Source: Oligoflexia bacterium (GTDB lineage Bacteria > Bdellovibrionota_C > UBA2361 > JBGSMV01). Taken from it: 64,000 nt of DNA. The stretch spans positions 2,501 to 66,500 of the forward strand of contig JAIBBU010000013.1 of NCBI GenBank assembly GCA_019694515.1, read 5' to 3'. The position numbers and the translations under genes are program-made. The stretch's first letter is position 1; each line of letters begins with the position of its first letter. This document shows positions 15,657 to 24,298 of the stretch, in pieces. Under the pieces are notes generated by a model. The model was not told the DNA's origin and did not search any database. It worked only from the letters and a program-made list of their open reading frames with translations.

Positions 15657-16006
15657 GCTTTATCCCTTTAAGTTATCTTCTCAGTCAGCGCTAATAAAAA
15701 GAACTAGTTTGCACTTCCCGTCTGCTGTTTGCCCGGTTGATCTAAGGAGCAATCACTATACCAGTTTGTGTGGTCTTAATTGGCAATCTGCAAGCTGGTC
15801 AGCTTCGGTACGTTGCAGCAATCGACATAATTGTACGGCACTGACACTTTTCGTCGCCCGATAGATAACGCCTGCTGACGGCAGTTCGGATAAAGAATTG
15901 AAATGATTAAATTCCCGCTGTCGGCACAGCCGCGGAACGGTCTAATATTTTACGAAGAGAGATTTAAGCAATCTTCGCAGATTATATACCAGCCATCGAT
16001 ATAAAA
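15657..16006. other. 350-bp intergenic region
   Basis: Separates the divergent pilin and PAP2 genes. A 33-codon frame begins at the ATG at 15904 (MIKFPLSAQ) and stops just before the PAP2 start; I see nothing that supports it as a gene. No strong hairpin or consensus promoter found. Confidence 0.4.
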
Positions 16007-17014
16007 TTGAAAAAGATTCTTTGCGCCCTATATCCAGCTGAACTTGTAGTGTTGCTGATGTGTTTTGCCACGGCATTCTTGTATGCGCTGTTGGGAATTC
16101 CGCTTCGGGCGCCATTGACTCGATATCTTGAACAGATTCCCGCCGTAATTGAAGTTTACCCCTTAGCCCTATTTATTGCTTTAGTCGCCTTGTTTGCAGC
16201 CCGGGGCTATCGCAGCAGACGCACGTCGATCGCAATCACGGAGAGGCAAATCCTTCAGGAATATGTAGCTCTGTACTTGCGGCCGCGAATGATATTACGC
16301 GATTTGCGGCTACTGAATGCTGTCATGATTATGTTCGTAGCCTTTGCACAGCTAAAGCATCTAATCCCGTTTATTAATGGGCGCCTTTACGACTCTTATA
16401 TCTATGCTGCGGAGCAGTGGCTTTTTAGGGGGGTTAGTCCGACTCTGCGGCTGCAGCAAGTAATCGGCCTCGGCGCAGCGGGACAAATGAGCAATGCCTA
16501 CATCCTTTTCTATCCCGTAATGGTCACCTCGCTGATCGTCCTAATAATGCAGCGCAATCCTAAACTAATTCACGAATATGCGACGGCTTTTACACTAACC
16601 TGGCTGCTCGGGATTTTCATGATTTATGCCTTACCGACACTGGGTCCGTGCTTTTATGCCCCCGCGGAGATCGCAAATATCCCCGCGACTCGCGTACTGA
16701 AGCTGCAGCAGGACTTATGGAGCTTGAAAGCCGACGTCGAGGCAGATCCTCACGGCGTCAAGGGCTTGTATCAAATTTCTGGGCAGCCGAGCTTGCATTT
16801 AGCAATCGCAATTCTGGGGGCAGTTTTTCTTTGGAAGTTTTGCAAGCCCTTGGGAGTCTTGGCTTGGCTCTTCGTGGCAGCAACGTTAGCTTCGACCATT
16901 TATTTTGGCTGGCACTATTTGTTCGACCATTTAACTGCCGTAGTGCTGGTAATTTTGTCGATCGCTTTGGCGCGGCGGATTGTAGGCTATTGGGAAAAGG
17001 CGTCCGGTACGTGA
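16007..17014 (+). CDS. PAP2-superfamily integral membrane protein (PAP2_3/inositolphosphotransferase-like)
   Basis: 335 residues with about eight membrane helices. The C-terminal third has the PAP2 catalytic motifs: GQPSLHLAIA (motif 2, the catalytic His in PSLH) and TIYFGWHYLFDHLTA (motif 3, His with Asp 4 residues later). The classic KxxxxxxRP motif 1 is not clear. This combination is that of the PAP2_3 group, which includes Aur1-type inositol phosphorylceramide synthases and bacterial phosphatases or phosphotransferases of lipid intermediates. It probably acts on a polyprenyl or phospholipid phosphate on the outer face of the inner membrane. The start is a TTG without a good RBS, so a later start is possible. 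Confidence 0.8.
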   Translation: MKKILCALYPAELVVLLMCFATAFLYALLGIPLRAPLTRYLEQIPAVIEVYPLALFIALVALFAARGYRSRRTSIAITERQILQEYVALYLRPRMILRDLRLLNAVMIMFVAFAQLKHLIPFINGRLYDSYIYAAEQWLFRGVSPTLRLQQVIGLGAAGQMSNAYILFYPVMVTSLIVLIMQRNPKLIHEYATAFTLTWLLGIFMIYALPTLGPCFYAPAEIANIPATRVLKLQQDLWSLKADVEADPHGVKGLYQISGQPSLHLAIAILGAVFLWKFCKPLGVLAWLFVAATLASTIYFGWHYLFDHLTAVVLVILSIALARRIVGYWEKASGT

Positions 17015-17415
17015 CGGAGCGTCGGCCAGCGGCCCTTTGCGGCCACAATTGCAATGACATCGAAACGGATTGAGTTAACCCTGAGCCGCCGCAGTTGTAG
17101 CGAGTGCTGTCGTGCAAATTGCATTGTCAGACGCCTAATCTGCTTTCTCTTCTTGGAATCTACGGCTTCTAAAGGTGCGATCTCCGCGCTCAGCAAGCGT
17201 TGCCTAGTTTTTACCTCCGCAATTACGATCATGCGGTGCTTAAGTGCAACAATGTCGATTTCGCCGGCTTTAGTTTTTACGTTCCGATAGAGAATTCGAT
17301 AGCCATGCGTGCGCAGGTAATCTGCGGCGACTCTTTCACCCAGCGCTCCCAGTCTGTGCGGTGATAATTTCAAAATCACCGCCGCCGCCAGTGCTGCGCG
17401 GCTCAAAATCAACAT
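16987..17415 (-). CDS. yraN: UPF0102 family protein YraN (predicted nuclease fold)
   Basis: 142 residues from the ATG at 17415, which has GGGGG upstream. A GTG at 17376 (129 residues) would be nearer the family's usual length of 115-130. Core motifs: LGALGERVAADYLRTHGY, GEIDIVALKHRMIVIAEVKTRQ and SIRFDVIAI. GEID...EVK is the PD-(D/E)xK nuclease-type site of this family. YraN is found beside rnhB in many bacteria, as here, and is suspected to act in recombination or DNA repair without proof. With the ATG start it overlaps the end of rnhB by 80 bp in another frame, and overlaps the convergent PAP2 gene end by 28 bp. Confidence 0.88.
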   Translation of the reverse strand: MLILSRAALAAAVILKLSPHRLGALGERVAADYLRTHGYRILYRNVKTKAGEIDIVALKHRMIVIAEVKTRQRLLSAEIAPLEAVDSKKRKQIRRLTMQFARQHSLQLRRLRVNSIRFDVIAIVAAKGRWPTLRHVPDAFSQ

Positions 17416-17965
17416 ATTCTCGTACCCCCGCAAAGGTGCGGCGATGGACACGGCATGGTCCGAGCTTTGAGATGGCCTGGCGGTGTTCGGATGTGGGATA
17501 TCCAGCATGCCGGTCCATTGCATAACCTGGATATTTCTTGTCGAGCACAGCCATCAGATCGTCACGCCATACTTTCGCTAGGATTGATGCCGCCGAAATC
17601 TCGACATGCAGGCTGTCACCAGAGATGACCGTGCGCTGAGGGAGTGCAGTCCAGATCGGCACATTGCCGTCGACCAAAACCAGATCGGCCTGGATGCGCT
17701 GCACCGCCAAACTCATCGCTAACCGCGAAGCTTCGCGAATGTTTAGTTGCTCAATCCGTCTGGGGCCAACCGCAATAATACTCCAAGCCAAGGCGTCAGC
17801 CTTAATCGTCGCGATTAATTGTTCGCGCTGACGTTTCGAAAGTTTCTTGGAGTCTTTGATCCGCTCGTTTTGATATCCCTGATAGAAACTTACGGCCGCC
17901 GCAACCACCGGGCCCGCCAGCGGACCACGTCCGACTTCGTCCACGCCAGCGATAATGCGTTTCAC
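17336..17965 (-). CDS. rnhB: ribonuclease HII
   Basis: 209 residues. Removes RNA from RNA/DNA hybrids, including single ribonucleotides built into DNA. Catalytic acids are visible in GVDEVGRGPLAGPVVAAAV (D9, E10), LVDGN (third Asp) and SILAKVWRDDLM. The GRG motif typical of RNase HII is intact, as is YPGYAMDRHAGYPTSEH. Its ATG overlaps the stop of the upstream membrane protein by 4 bp, and yraN begins inside its 3' end, making a three-gene minus-strand operon. Confidence 0.95.
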   Translation of the reverse strand: MKRIIAGVDEVGRGPLAGPVVAAAVSFYQGYQNERIKDSKKLSKRQREQLIATIKADALAWSIIAVGPRRIEQLNIREASRLAMSLAVQRIQADLVLVDGNVPIWTALPQRTVISGDSLHVEISAASILAKVWRDDLMAVLDKKYPGYAMDRHAGYPTSEHRQAISKLGPCRVHRRTFAGVREYVDFEPRSTGGGGDFEIITAQTGSAG

Positions 17966-18303
17966 TTTCGATCTTTTCCCCGGGAGCCGCCGATGTAGAT
18001 CGCTTTAGTCGGACCAAGCATCAAGGCCCCGAAATAAAGCACAATGGGAAGTAGAATCAGCTGAAAAAACCCCAGAGGAAGCCACTCGCTATCAAACAGC
18101 GCAGCTATGGACGGCAGGGCGTATTGATCAAGCGCCATGCTAAATAGCACGCAGGCGCTGACGAACAGTCCCTGCTTCAGAAATTCCGAAGGCCGCTCCT
18201 TTTTCGGGCTCTTACTGAAGGACTCCAATCCCCCCCACAGCGCCAGGGCAAAAAAGACGGCAGGGATTAGCCACCAGATGGTGTAGAGGACGGTACGCGG
18301 CAT
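17962..18303 (-). CDS. hypothetical membrane protein upstream of rnhB
   Basis: 113 residues with three predicted membrane helices: VLYTIWWLIPAVFFALALW at the N-terminus, FVSACVLFSMALDQYALP in the middle and LGFFQLILLPIVLYFGALML near the end. A basic cytoplasmic loop (KSPKKERP) follows the first helix and a charged tail (GGSRGKDRK) the last. No family recognised. It overlaps rnhB by 4 bp, so its translation is probably coupled to RNase HII. Confidence 0.65.
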   Translation of the reverse strand: MPRTVLYTIWWLIPAVFFALALWGGLESFSKSPKKERPSEFLKQGLFVSACVLFSMALDQYALPSIAALFDSEWLPLGFFQLILLPIVLYFGALMLGPTKAIYIGGSRGKDRK

Positions 18304-18465
18304 GCAGCTAAATTAGACTGAAAAGGGTTGCTCCGGAAGAGTCTTAAAGAAACGTGCGGCGGAGGTTCGTCGTGCTCCTGATGGGGGAACGATTCCTAGT
18401 GTTCGAAGTGCCTAAAAAGAGCGAGAATGGGGAGGTTCAGATAGGTCTCTCCCCTAAAAGGTTTT

Positions 18466-18918
18466 ATGGATATCTATCGTTTCTTTCACCCGCACCATAA
18501 TCCCCGGCTGCACAGCACCCCGCTGCGTCAGCAGGAACTTAGTGAGCTTGAGCAGGCAGCTGCGGAGCTTAGAAAGGCCTTAGAGCGGGCCCAACAGCGC
18601 ACCGCGCGCCGAGCCGCGACGCCGATTATGCCAGAGCATTTCAATGATATAATTAAGGCCATGCGTTTTGTCGAAGCATCCATGGAAACGCTTTGTAACT
18701 CCCACCGTGGAGATAACCTAAGTGAGCTTTCGGAGCTCATTCGAGAGCGTGTAGAGTTTTCCGGATGGGAGGTCTGGACGAAACTTTTGGGAGAGCAGAT
18801 CGCATGTGAGGGGCCAAGCCGCATTACCGTAGGGAACTCGGAGGAGTCCGAGGATCTATTAGAGGCTCGGAATGGCATGCCAAAGGCCGCACTTATGAGA
18901 GACGCAAAGGCTCTATAA
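18466..18918 (+). CDS. hypothetical soluble protein
   Basis: 150 residues. Residues 20-50 are a strongly charged helix (RQQELSELEQAAAELRKAL then ERAQQRTARRA), probably a coiled coil. Residues 55-100 contain HFNDIIKAMRFVEASMETL and LSELIRERVEFSGWEVW. No signal peptide or membrane helix, and no motif known to me. An AAAAGG RBS precedes the ATG. It stands alone, 65 bp before the LOG-family gene on the same strand. Confidence 0.55.
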   Translation: MDIYRFFHPHHNPRLHSTPLRQQELSELEQAAAELRKALERAQQRTARRAATPIMPEHFNDIIKAMRFVEASMETLCNSHRGDNLSELSELIRERVEFSGWEVWTKLLGEQIACEGPSRITVGNSEESEDLLEARNGMPKAALMRDAKAL

Positions 18919-18982
18919 CTATTTATTTGCTTGCCGCGGAAGTAGAGCAGTCTCAAACCGATGTTCTATCATCATAATTTCT

Positions 18983-19762
18983 ATGCCAAGAAAGAACAAA
19001 AACAGTAGTCGGCCCGGCACTGTGCCTGCCAAGGCGCGTCAGGGCAAGCGAGGATTGCTGCGGCGCCATTTGGACGAGCGTTTAAGGGCACTGCACCAGC
19101 GCGCGATGCTGCTGGAGCGCGAACTCGTCGCTTTGGATGATAACCGCTTCTACCGCACCTGCATCTTCGGCAGTGCGCGCATCAAACCGGAAACGCCGGC
19201 CTACCGGGATGTCTACGAACTGGCGCGCATGCTTTCATGGGAAGGCATCGATATTTTGACCGGTGGTGGCCCTGGGCTGATGGAAGCTGCGAACCGCGGC
19301 GCCAAGTTAGGGCAAGAAGAAAAGAATACGCGGAGCCTTTCCTTTGGTATCTCTATTCAGCTAGACACGGAACCTGAGCCCAACAAACATATCGACATCA
19401 ATCGCCATCACCATCGGTTCTCCTCGCGACTTGACGATTTTATGCGCCTTTCGCATTCGGTGATCTGCACGCCCGGGGGAGTCGGGACGTTGCTGGAGTT
19501 CTTCTTCTCCTGGCAATTAGTACAGCGCAAGCACATGTCGGAGCGCCCGATCGTGCTGCTCGGCGGAGAATTCTGGGTAGATCTAATCGCCTGGATGAAA
19601 AAGAAGCCGTTGCGCGATGGGCTAATGGATGCGCCCGACTTTAAATACATTCACATCGTGAAGACTCCGGAGCAAGCTTTCGAAATTATCTCGGAGCATT
19701 GTCGGGAATTTCACCTTGCAAATCGCAAGCGATCAACCAAGAAGAAGCTACCGGCGCGTTAG
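18983..19762 (+). CDS. LOG family protein (Rossmann-fold nucleotide-binding, TIGR00730-like)
   Basis: 259 residues. Carries the two signatures of the family: GGGPGLMEAANRGA (about residues 94-107) and PGGVGTLLEFFFSWQL (about 163-178). LOG proteins hydrolyse nucleoside 5'-monophosphates to base plus ribose 5-phosphate; in plants they release active cytokinins. Database labels of lysine decarboxylase are a known misannotation. The N-terminal 45 residues are highly basic and the C-terminus ends in KRSTKKK, both outside the conserved core. The long insert HIDINRHHHRFSSRLDD is typical of the larger bacterial subgroup. Confidence 0.88.
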   Translation: MPRKNKNSSRPGTVPAKARQGKRGLLRRHLDERLRALHQRAMLLERELVALDDNRFYRTCIFGSARIKPETPAYRDVYELARMLSWEGIDILTGGGPGLMEAANRGAKLGQEEKNTRSLSFGISIQLDTEPEPNKHIDINRHHHRFSSRLDDFMRLSHSVICTPGGVGTLLEFFFSWQLVQRKHMSERPIVLLGGEFWVDLIAWMKKKPLRDGLMDAPDFKYIHIVKTPEQAFEIISEHCREFHLANRKRSTKKKLPAR

Positions 19763-19810
19763 CAAGAAAGGCGGTCTTTTTTCTAGGCGCTTCTGAGTTG
19801 GTTTTTGAAC

Positions 19811-20104
19811 TTACGCGCGCTTCTTAGCTTCGTAAATCCATTGCAGCATTAGCCTGGCCCAATTCTCCCATGAGCCATACTTCACTTTACGCTTTAAGCC
19901 GACCTGTTTGTCCATCCACTCTTCATCGAACCCGCCTTTCGCTACCATATAAAGCTGGGATTGGAGGGGGCGCACCATTTCGTCGCTTTCGCAGATGATG
20001 AAATTTTCGATCGAACGCTGATCGTCTACATCGCCCAAGGCATAGGTCTGAACCCAAAAGCGAATCTTATCAAAATCACGATACAGCGTCTGTTCGTCAT
20101 TCAT
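19811..20104 (-). CDS. hypothetical protein downstream of galU
   Basis: 97 residues from the ATG at 20104, only 4 bp after the galU stop. An ATG at 20146 would overlap galU with no gain. Soluble, mixed alpha/beta, with KIRFWVQTYALGDVDDQRS, NFIICESDEMVRPLQSQ, and a C-terminal helix WENWARLMLQWIYEAKKR. I do not recognise the family. The tight spacing implies co-transcription and translational coupling with galU. Confidence 0.65.
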   Translation of the reverse strand: MNDEQTLYRDFDKIRFWVQTYALGDVDDQRSIENFIICESDEMVRPLQSQLYMVAKGGFDEEWMDKQVGLKRKVKYGSWENWARLMLQWIYEAKKRA

Positions 20105-20108
20105 GCGT

Positions 20109-20993
20109 CTAGGACCTTTCGCTGACAATGCGGCGCATATAATCAATTAGTTTCGGCGCAATATCGGGACGCTTCAGCGCGTAAGCGATGTTGGCCTGCA
20201 GGTACCCGAAACGATCGCCTGCGTCGTAGCGATTGCCCTGGAATTTGTATCCGATGAAGCCCTGTTCTTTCATCAGCCGCGACATAGCATCGGTCAACTG
20301 GATCTCTCCCGCTTTTCCGGGCTGCGTTTGTTCCAGCAGTTCGAAAATTCGTGGCGTTAGAATATATCGTCCCACGATTGCCAAATTAGAAGGCGCGTCC
20401 TGCTCAGCTGGCTTCTCCACCATGATGTCCAGCTCGATCTCGCGCTCGGAGATTGTTTTGCCGCCGCAGATACCGAATTTTGAAATTTCATCAGGCGGCA
20501 CTTCCATCAGCGCGACCACAGATTTCTGATGTTTGTTGTAAACGTCAATCATCTGCTTGGTGCAAGGTACGCTCGAATCAACCAGATCATCGCCCAAGAG
20601 AACCACGAAGGGTTCGTCGCCAATAATGTCGCGCGCACAGAGCACAGCGTCGCCTAAACCGCGGGGACTTTGCTGCCGTACCGAGACGATCTGCACAATA
20701 TTGCTGGTTTCCTGGAGGCGCTGAGCGAGCTCGGTTTTGCCTTCCCGCAAGAGCTTGTTTTCCAAATCGAGGTGCACGTCAAAATGATCCTCGATAGCCG
20801 ATTTGCCGCGTCCCGTAATCAGGATCACGGTCTCGATTCCCGCCCGGGCAATTTCTTCGGCAATAATCTGAATCGTGGGGACGTCTACAATCGGCAGCAG
20901 CTCTTTCGGCACAGCTTTGGTGGCGGGGAGAAAACGGGTGCCTAATCCTGCGGCCGGAATGACGGCCTTCTTAACTAATTGTTTTGAAATCAT
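20109..20993 (-). CDS. galU: UTP-glucose-1-phosphate uridylyltransferase
   Basis: 294 residues, the usual GalU length. Makes UDP-glucose from UTP and glucose 1-phosphate for LPS, exopolysaccharide and other glycans. Motifs: nucleotide-binding AVIPAAGLGTRFLPATKAVPKE, then VVLLGDDLVD (metal Asp), EISKFGICGG, VEKP and IVGRYILTPRIFELLE. N-terminal residues MISKQLVKK are short as in GalU and unlike the RfbA group. A good promoter lies upstream (21026-21055) and the next gene is 4 bp downstream. Confidence 0.95.
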   Translation of the reverse strand: MISKQLVKKAVIPAAGLGTRFLPATKAVPKELLPIVDVPTIQIIAEEIARAGIETVILITGRGKSAIEDHFDVHLDLENKLLREGKTELAQRLQETSNIVQIVSVRQQSPRGLGDAVLCARDIIGDEPFVVLLGDDLVDSSVPCTKQMIDVYNKHQKSVVALMEVPPDEISKFGICGGKTISEREIELDIMVEKPAEQDAPSNLAIVGRYILTPRIFELLEQTQPGKAGEIQLTDAMSRLMKEQGFIGYKFQGNRYDAGDRFGYLQANIAYALKRPDIAPKLIDYMRRIVSERS

Positions 20994-21025
20994 CTTGATA
21001 GGCCTTGGCTATGTAACTCTCTAGG

Positions 21026-21055
21026 ATTACACTACTTAATACATTCAGTTGTCAA
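21026..21055 (-). promoter_or_regulatory. sigma-70 promoter for galU
   Basis: Read on the minus strand: TTGACA (21055-21050), an 18-bp spacer, then TGTAAT (21031-21026), 33 nt before the galU ATG. A perfect -35 and a 5/6 -10 make this one of the clearer promoters in the window. Confidence 0.65.
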
Positions 21056-21074
21056 ACTTTAGCCCATACCCCGA

Positions 21075-22337
21075 TTGATATTACAACTCTCACCCGCCGC
21101 ACAGCATTTCCTTTGGATCTACCTAGCGCTTTGGACGCTACATTTGATTTTAGGCGAGTGGCTGATCCGCATGAATTTACGGCGTTCCGCCCAATTTAGC
21201 ACAGAGCCGCCGCTCGAATTTCGTGCACAGATCGATCGGGCAACTTTCGCTAAATCTCTTGCATATACCCGGGCCAAGGGGAAATTTGCGATCTGGTCGG
21301 GGCGTTTCTCCTCGGTTTGCGTTTTGATCTTCATTTTAACCGGAATATTGGGGGAGCTGGACCGCCAGATTGCGGCGTTGGGATTCTCTCCGAATATCTG
21401 CGGAGTGATATTAGTGCTGACGCTCACGGTTATTACGGAGGCGCTCAGTGCTCCGTTGGCGTTTTACTCGACCTTCCGGATCGAAGCGGCGTTCGGATTT
21501 AACCGTATGACCGCGGCGCTTTGGTTTAAAGATCTTGTGAAGCATCTGATTCTGTCATGCTTTCTCCTGACTCCGGTCGTATACGCAGTGCTGTGGTTTA
21601 TGGCGAGTAGCGGAGCCTGGTGGTGGCTTTACGCTGGAGCGGGAGTCGCGGCTTTTCAAGTTTTTGTGGCGTTTATATTCCCGAATGTGCTTGCTCCGAT
21701 CTTTAACAAGTTTTCTCCGTTAGAGCCCGGGGAATTGAAGACCGAAATTTTGCAGCTGGCGTCCCGCGCCAATTTCAGAACATCGGGTGTCTATGTGATG
21801 GATGGTAGTCGTAGAAGCGCACACGCTAACGCGTATTTCGCAGGACTGGGAACCTCAAAGCGCATTGTGCTCTTCGACACACTGATTAAGCAGCTTAGTA
21901 CCCCAGAAATATCGGCGGTATTGGCGCATGAAATCGGCCATCAAAAATGCGGGCATATTTGGAAAGGCTTGCTGCTTTCAGCGCTCTTGATATTGGCGGG
22001 CTTCAGGGCAATGGACGCCTTAGTTAGTTACGCCCCGATGTACGAAGCTTTCGGATTTGCAGGACCTTCTGCGCGCGCTGCCCTAGTGATTTTGATCTTC
22101 TTATCCGCTCCAATTGGCTATTTTATTTCGCCGCTTTTTTCCAGTATTTCTAGACGCTTCGAGTATCAAGCGGATCGGTTTGCCGTGGGGCTCGCGGGCG
22201 GATGGGAAAACTTGGCGGGCGCACTGATCGCGCTCTCGAAGCACAGTTTGAGCAACCTGGTGCCACACCCGCTTTACAGCTTCTTTCACTATTCTCATCC
22301 GGCGCTGGCGGAGCGGATTGCAGCTATGAAAGGATAG
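21075..22337 (+). CDS. M48 family zinc metalloprotease (Ste24/CAAX-protease-like)
   Basis: 420 residues with about seven membrane helices. Zinc site HEIGH at residues 285-289, with the third ligand in RRFEYQADRFAV, as in M48A Ste24-type enzymes. YVMDGSRRSAHANAYFAGLG before the active site is typical of the family. Bacterial members take part in membrane-protein quality control; isoprenyl-protein substrates are not expected here. The start is a TTG at 21075 with no strong RBS, but the first hydrophobic helix follows at once, so the start is plausible. It precedes the heptose enzyme by 4 bp and is probably in one operon with it. Confidence 0.9.
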   Translation: MILQLSPAAQHFLWIYLALWTLHLILGEWLIRMNLRRSAQFSTEPPLEFRAQIDRATFAKSLAYTRAKGKFAIWSGRFSSVCVLIFILTGILGELDRQIAALGFSPNICGVILVLTLTVITEALSAPLAFYSTFRIEAAFGFNRMTAALWFKDLVKHLILSCFLLTPVVYAVLWFMASSGAWWWLYAGAGVAAFQVFVAFIFPNVLAPIFNKFSPLEPGELKTEILQLASRANFRTSGVYVMDGSRRSAHANAYFAGLGTSKRIVLFDTLIKQLSTPEISAVLAHEIGHQKCGHIWKGLLLSALLILAGFRAMDALVSYAPMYEAFGFAGPSARAALVILIFLSAPIGYFISPLFSSISRRFEYQADRFAVGLAGGWENLAGALIALSKHSLSNLVPHPLYSFFHYSHPALAERIAAMKG

Positions 22338-22341
22338 GTCC

Positions 22342-23394
22342 ATGGGTGAGTTACTAACGCGTTCTGAAATCATTAAAAGACTGGCCCAAGCCAAAACATC
22401 TAAATTGCGGATTGGTTTTACCTCCGGCGTTTTCGACCTGCTGCACCCGGGACATGTGGAATACTTGTCGACCGCCCGTGCGCAGTGCGATCTGCTAGTT
22501 GTCGGTGTCAACTCCGACAGTTCGGTGAAGACTATCAAGGAATCCTATCGGCCGATCTGCGCAGAGCAAGATCGGGCGCAAGTGGTGGCCGCATTAGCCG
22601 CTGTCGATCTGGTTTTCGTCTTTGCCGAATCGAATAACAATCAAAATATTGAGTTGCTCCGCCCGGATCTCTATTTCAAAGCGGGAGATTACGCGGTGGC
22701 ATCGCTAAGTTCGGCGCCGCTGGTTGAAAAGTATGGCGGTCGGGTGGTGATTGTTCCATTCAAAACAGGCCGTTCCACCACTTCGATTATTGAAAAAATC
22801 GTGAGCACGGCGCCTGCAGATTTGCCCCGCGGCAGCGCCCAGGTCGCGCTCCCTCGCGCGCCTGCCGTGTTTTTGGATCGGGATGGAACTTTGATCGAGC
22901 ATGTCGAGTACCTTTTCGAGGTATCCAAATTTAAACTGCTGCCGGGCGCAATGGAGCAGCTCCTGCGCCTGAAATTGGCGGGATATCGGCTGGTAGTCGT
23001 CACCAATCAGCCGGGGATCGGAACCGGTTACTTTACCTTCGAAGATTTCTTCCGTGTTAATCGCGAGCTATTGAAGGCTGCCAGCGCTGCCGGAGTCATG
23101 CTCGACCGAGTTTATTTCTGTCCGCACAGTCCGGCTGAGCCATGTGATTGTCGTAAGCCCGGTATCGGGATGATTAAGCGTGCCGAGCGCGAACTGAATC
23201 TTGATCTGGCTAAGAGCTATATGATTGGGGATACGACCATCGATATCAAAGCAGGCAACGATGCCGGTTGCCAAAGCATTTTGGTTAAGACCGGCCTGGC
23301 AGGCAAAGATGGGAATTTTAAGGTAGCTCCGGCCTACACCGCCATGAATCTTCAAGAAGCAGCCGCTCTGATTTTAAAAACCAAGCCGATCTGA
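22342..23394 (+). CDS. fusion: HldE-type heptose nucleotidyltransferase + GmhB-type phosphatase
   Basis: 350 residues. Residues 20-155 are a cytidylyltransferase-fold domain like the C-terminal half of HldE/RfaE: FTSGVFDLLHPGHVEYL (HxGH signature), LLVVGVNSDSSV, AGDYAV and GRSTTSIIEKI. Residues 174-345 are a HAD phosphatase of the GmhB type: DRDGT (179-183), VVVTNQPGIG, zinc ligands C260, H262, C268 and C270, and GDTTIDIKAGNDAG. GmhB removes the 7-phosphate of heptose 1,7-bisphosphate and HldE then adds the nucleotide, so the fusion joins two consecutive steps. The sugar kinase half of HldE is absent. Product is probably a nucleotide-activated heptose for LPS or glycans. Confidence 0.88.
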   Translation: MGELLTRSEIIKRLAQAKTSKLRIGFTSGVFDLLHPGHVEYLSTARAQCDLLVVGVNSDSSVKTIKESYRPICAEQDRAQVVAALAAVDLVFVFAESNNNQNIELLRPDLYFKAGDYAVASLSSAPLVEKYGGRVVIVPFKTGRSTTSIIEKIVSTAPADLPRGSAQVALPRAPAVFLDRDGTLIEHVEYLFEVSKFKLLPGAMEQLLRLKLAGYRLVVVTNQPGIGTGYFTFEDFFRVNRELLKAASAAGVMLDRVYFCPHSPAEPCDCRKPGIGMIKRAERELNLDLAKSYMIGDTTIDIKAGNDAGCQSILVKTGLAGKDGNFKVAPAYTAMNLQEAAALILKTKPI

Positions 23395-23395
23395 G

Positions 23396-24103
23396 CTAAG
23401 CCGCCTGTCGTGGCGTGTAATTCCGGAACGAATCGGGACCGGTATCATGCACTTTAGACAAATAGAGTGGCTCCATGAAGCAGCGCGCGAGGTCGTGAAT
23501 TTCTGAGTTGTGCTCCACGGTGCCGATTACTGCTTCATATCCCGAGCGGACGATAGATTCACAGAGATGGCGGCTAAGATGAAAACGGGCGCCCTCGGCC
23601 GCGATTTTAGCGTTTAACTCCGCGGTGATGTATTGCGCCAACTTGAGCGCCTTGTCGCAAATCGCCCCTCTGCCAAGCTCTGGAAGCTGTTGCTCTAATT
23701 CGTCTGTGACTTTCAGTGCAATCAGCCCCAACAGGCCTTCTTCGGTTGAGAGATCGAATTTCTGAGCCTGGGACTTCAGCTTAAAGGCGGCGCATACTTC
23801 GGCGGGCGAGGGGATCTGCTCGTAAGCCTGCTGCAGGCGGGTGATGGTGCGGCCATCCCAGGCCACTTCGAAAATGCCTTGGCGCGCATATTCATCGAAT
23901 ATTTCGCGCCAGGTAACGGTGCTATGGCTGCTCACGCGGCACTCTAAAGTGCCCTCGCGCAGTTCGTCGGAACTTCCAGGCTGGATATGAGTCAGGCGGT
24001 GATGCAAATCCGCCGCTGCCTTATCTAATGGCCATTGGCCGGCGCCCTCACCCAAATCGGCGCGTCGTTTATGTGGATGCGATGCTGATTGTTCCAGAGC
24101 CAT
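23396..24103 (-). CDS. hypothetical soluble protein
   Basis: 235 residues, no signal peptide or membrane helix. The first 50 residues are polar and low in order (SHPHKRRADLGEGAGQW). The remainder is helical, with VTWREIFDEYARQGIFEV, TRLQQAYEQIPSPAEVC, LIALKVTDELEQQLPELG, and FHLSRHLCESIVRSGYEAV. I do not recognise a family or catalytic pattern. The end lies one base after the convergent heptose gene, leaving no room for a terminator. A start further in is possible. Confidence 0.6.
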   Translation of the reverse strand: MALEQSASHPHKRRADLGEGAGQWPLDKAAADLHHRLTHIQPGSSDELREGTLECRVSSHSTVTWREIFDEYARQGIFEVAWDGRTITRLQQAYEQIPSPAEVCAAFKLKSQAQKFDLSTEEGLLGLIALKVTDELEQQLPELGRGAICDKALKLAQYITAELNAKIAAEGARFHLSRHLCESIVRSGYEAVIGTVEHNSEIHDLARCFMEPLYLSKVHDTGPDSFRNYTPRQAA

Positions 24104-24298
24104 TTCACCCCCTAAAAAATCCGTATAGCCCCTTAAGCATCATTGATTTGGCTGGCTCTGACTATCCCGTTTTTTCAATCGAGAGAGCCGCTTCGAAGGC
24201 CCGACCTGAGCCGCCACACAGCGAGTTGATATTGACTACTGTAAGGTAGCGCGTGATAGCGAATTGCGTTCCAGCGCAAACGCCTTAGTATATTAATC

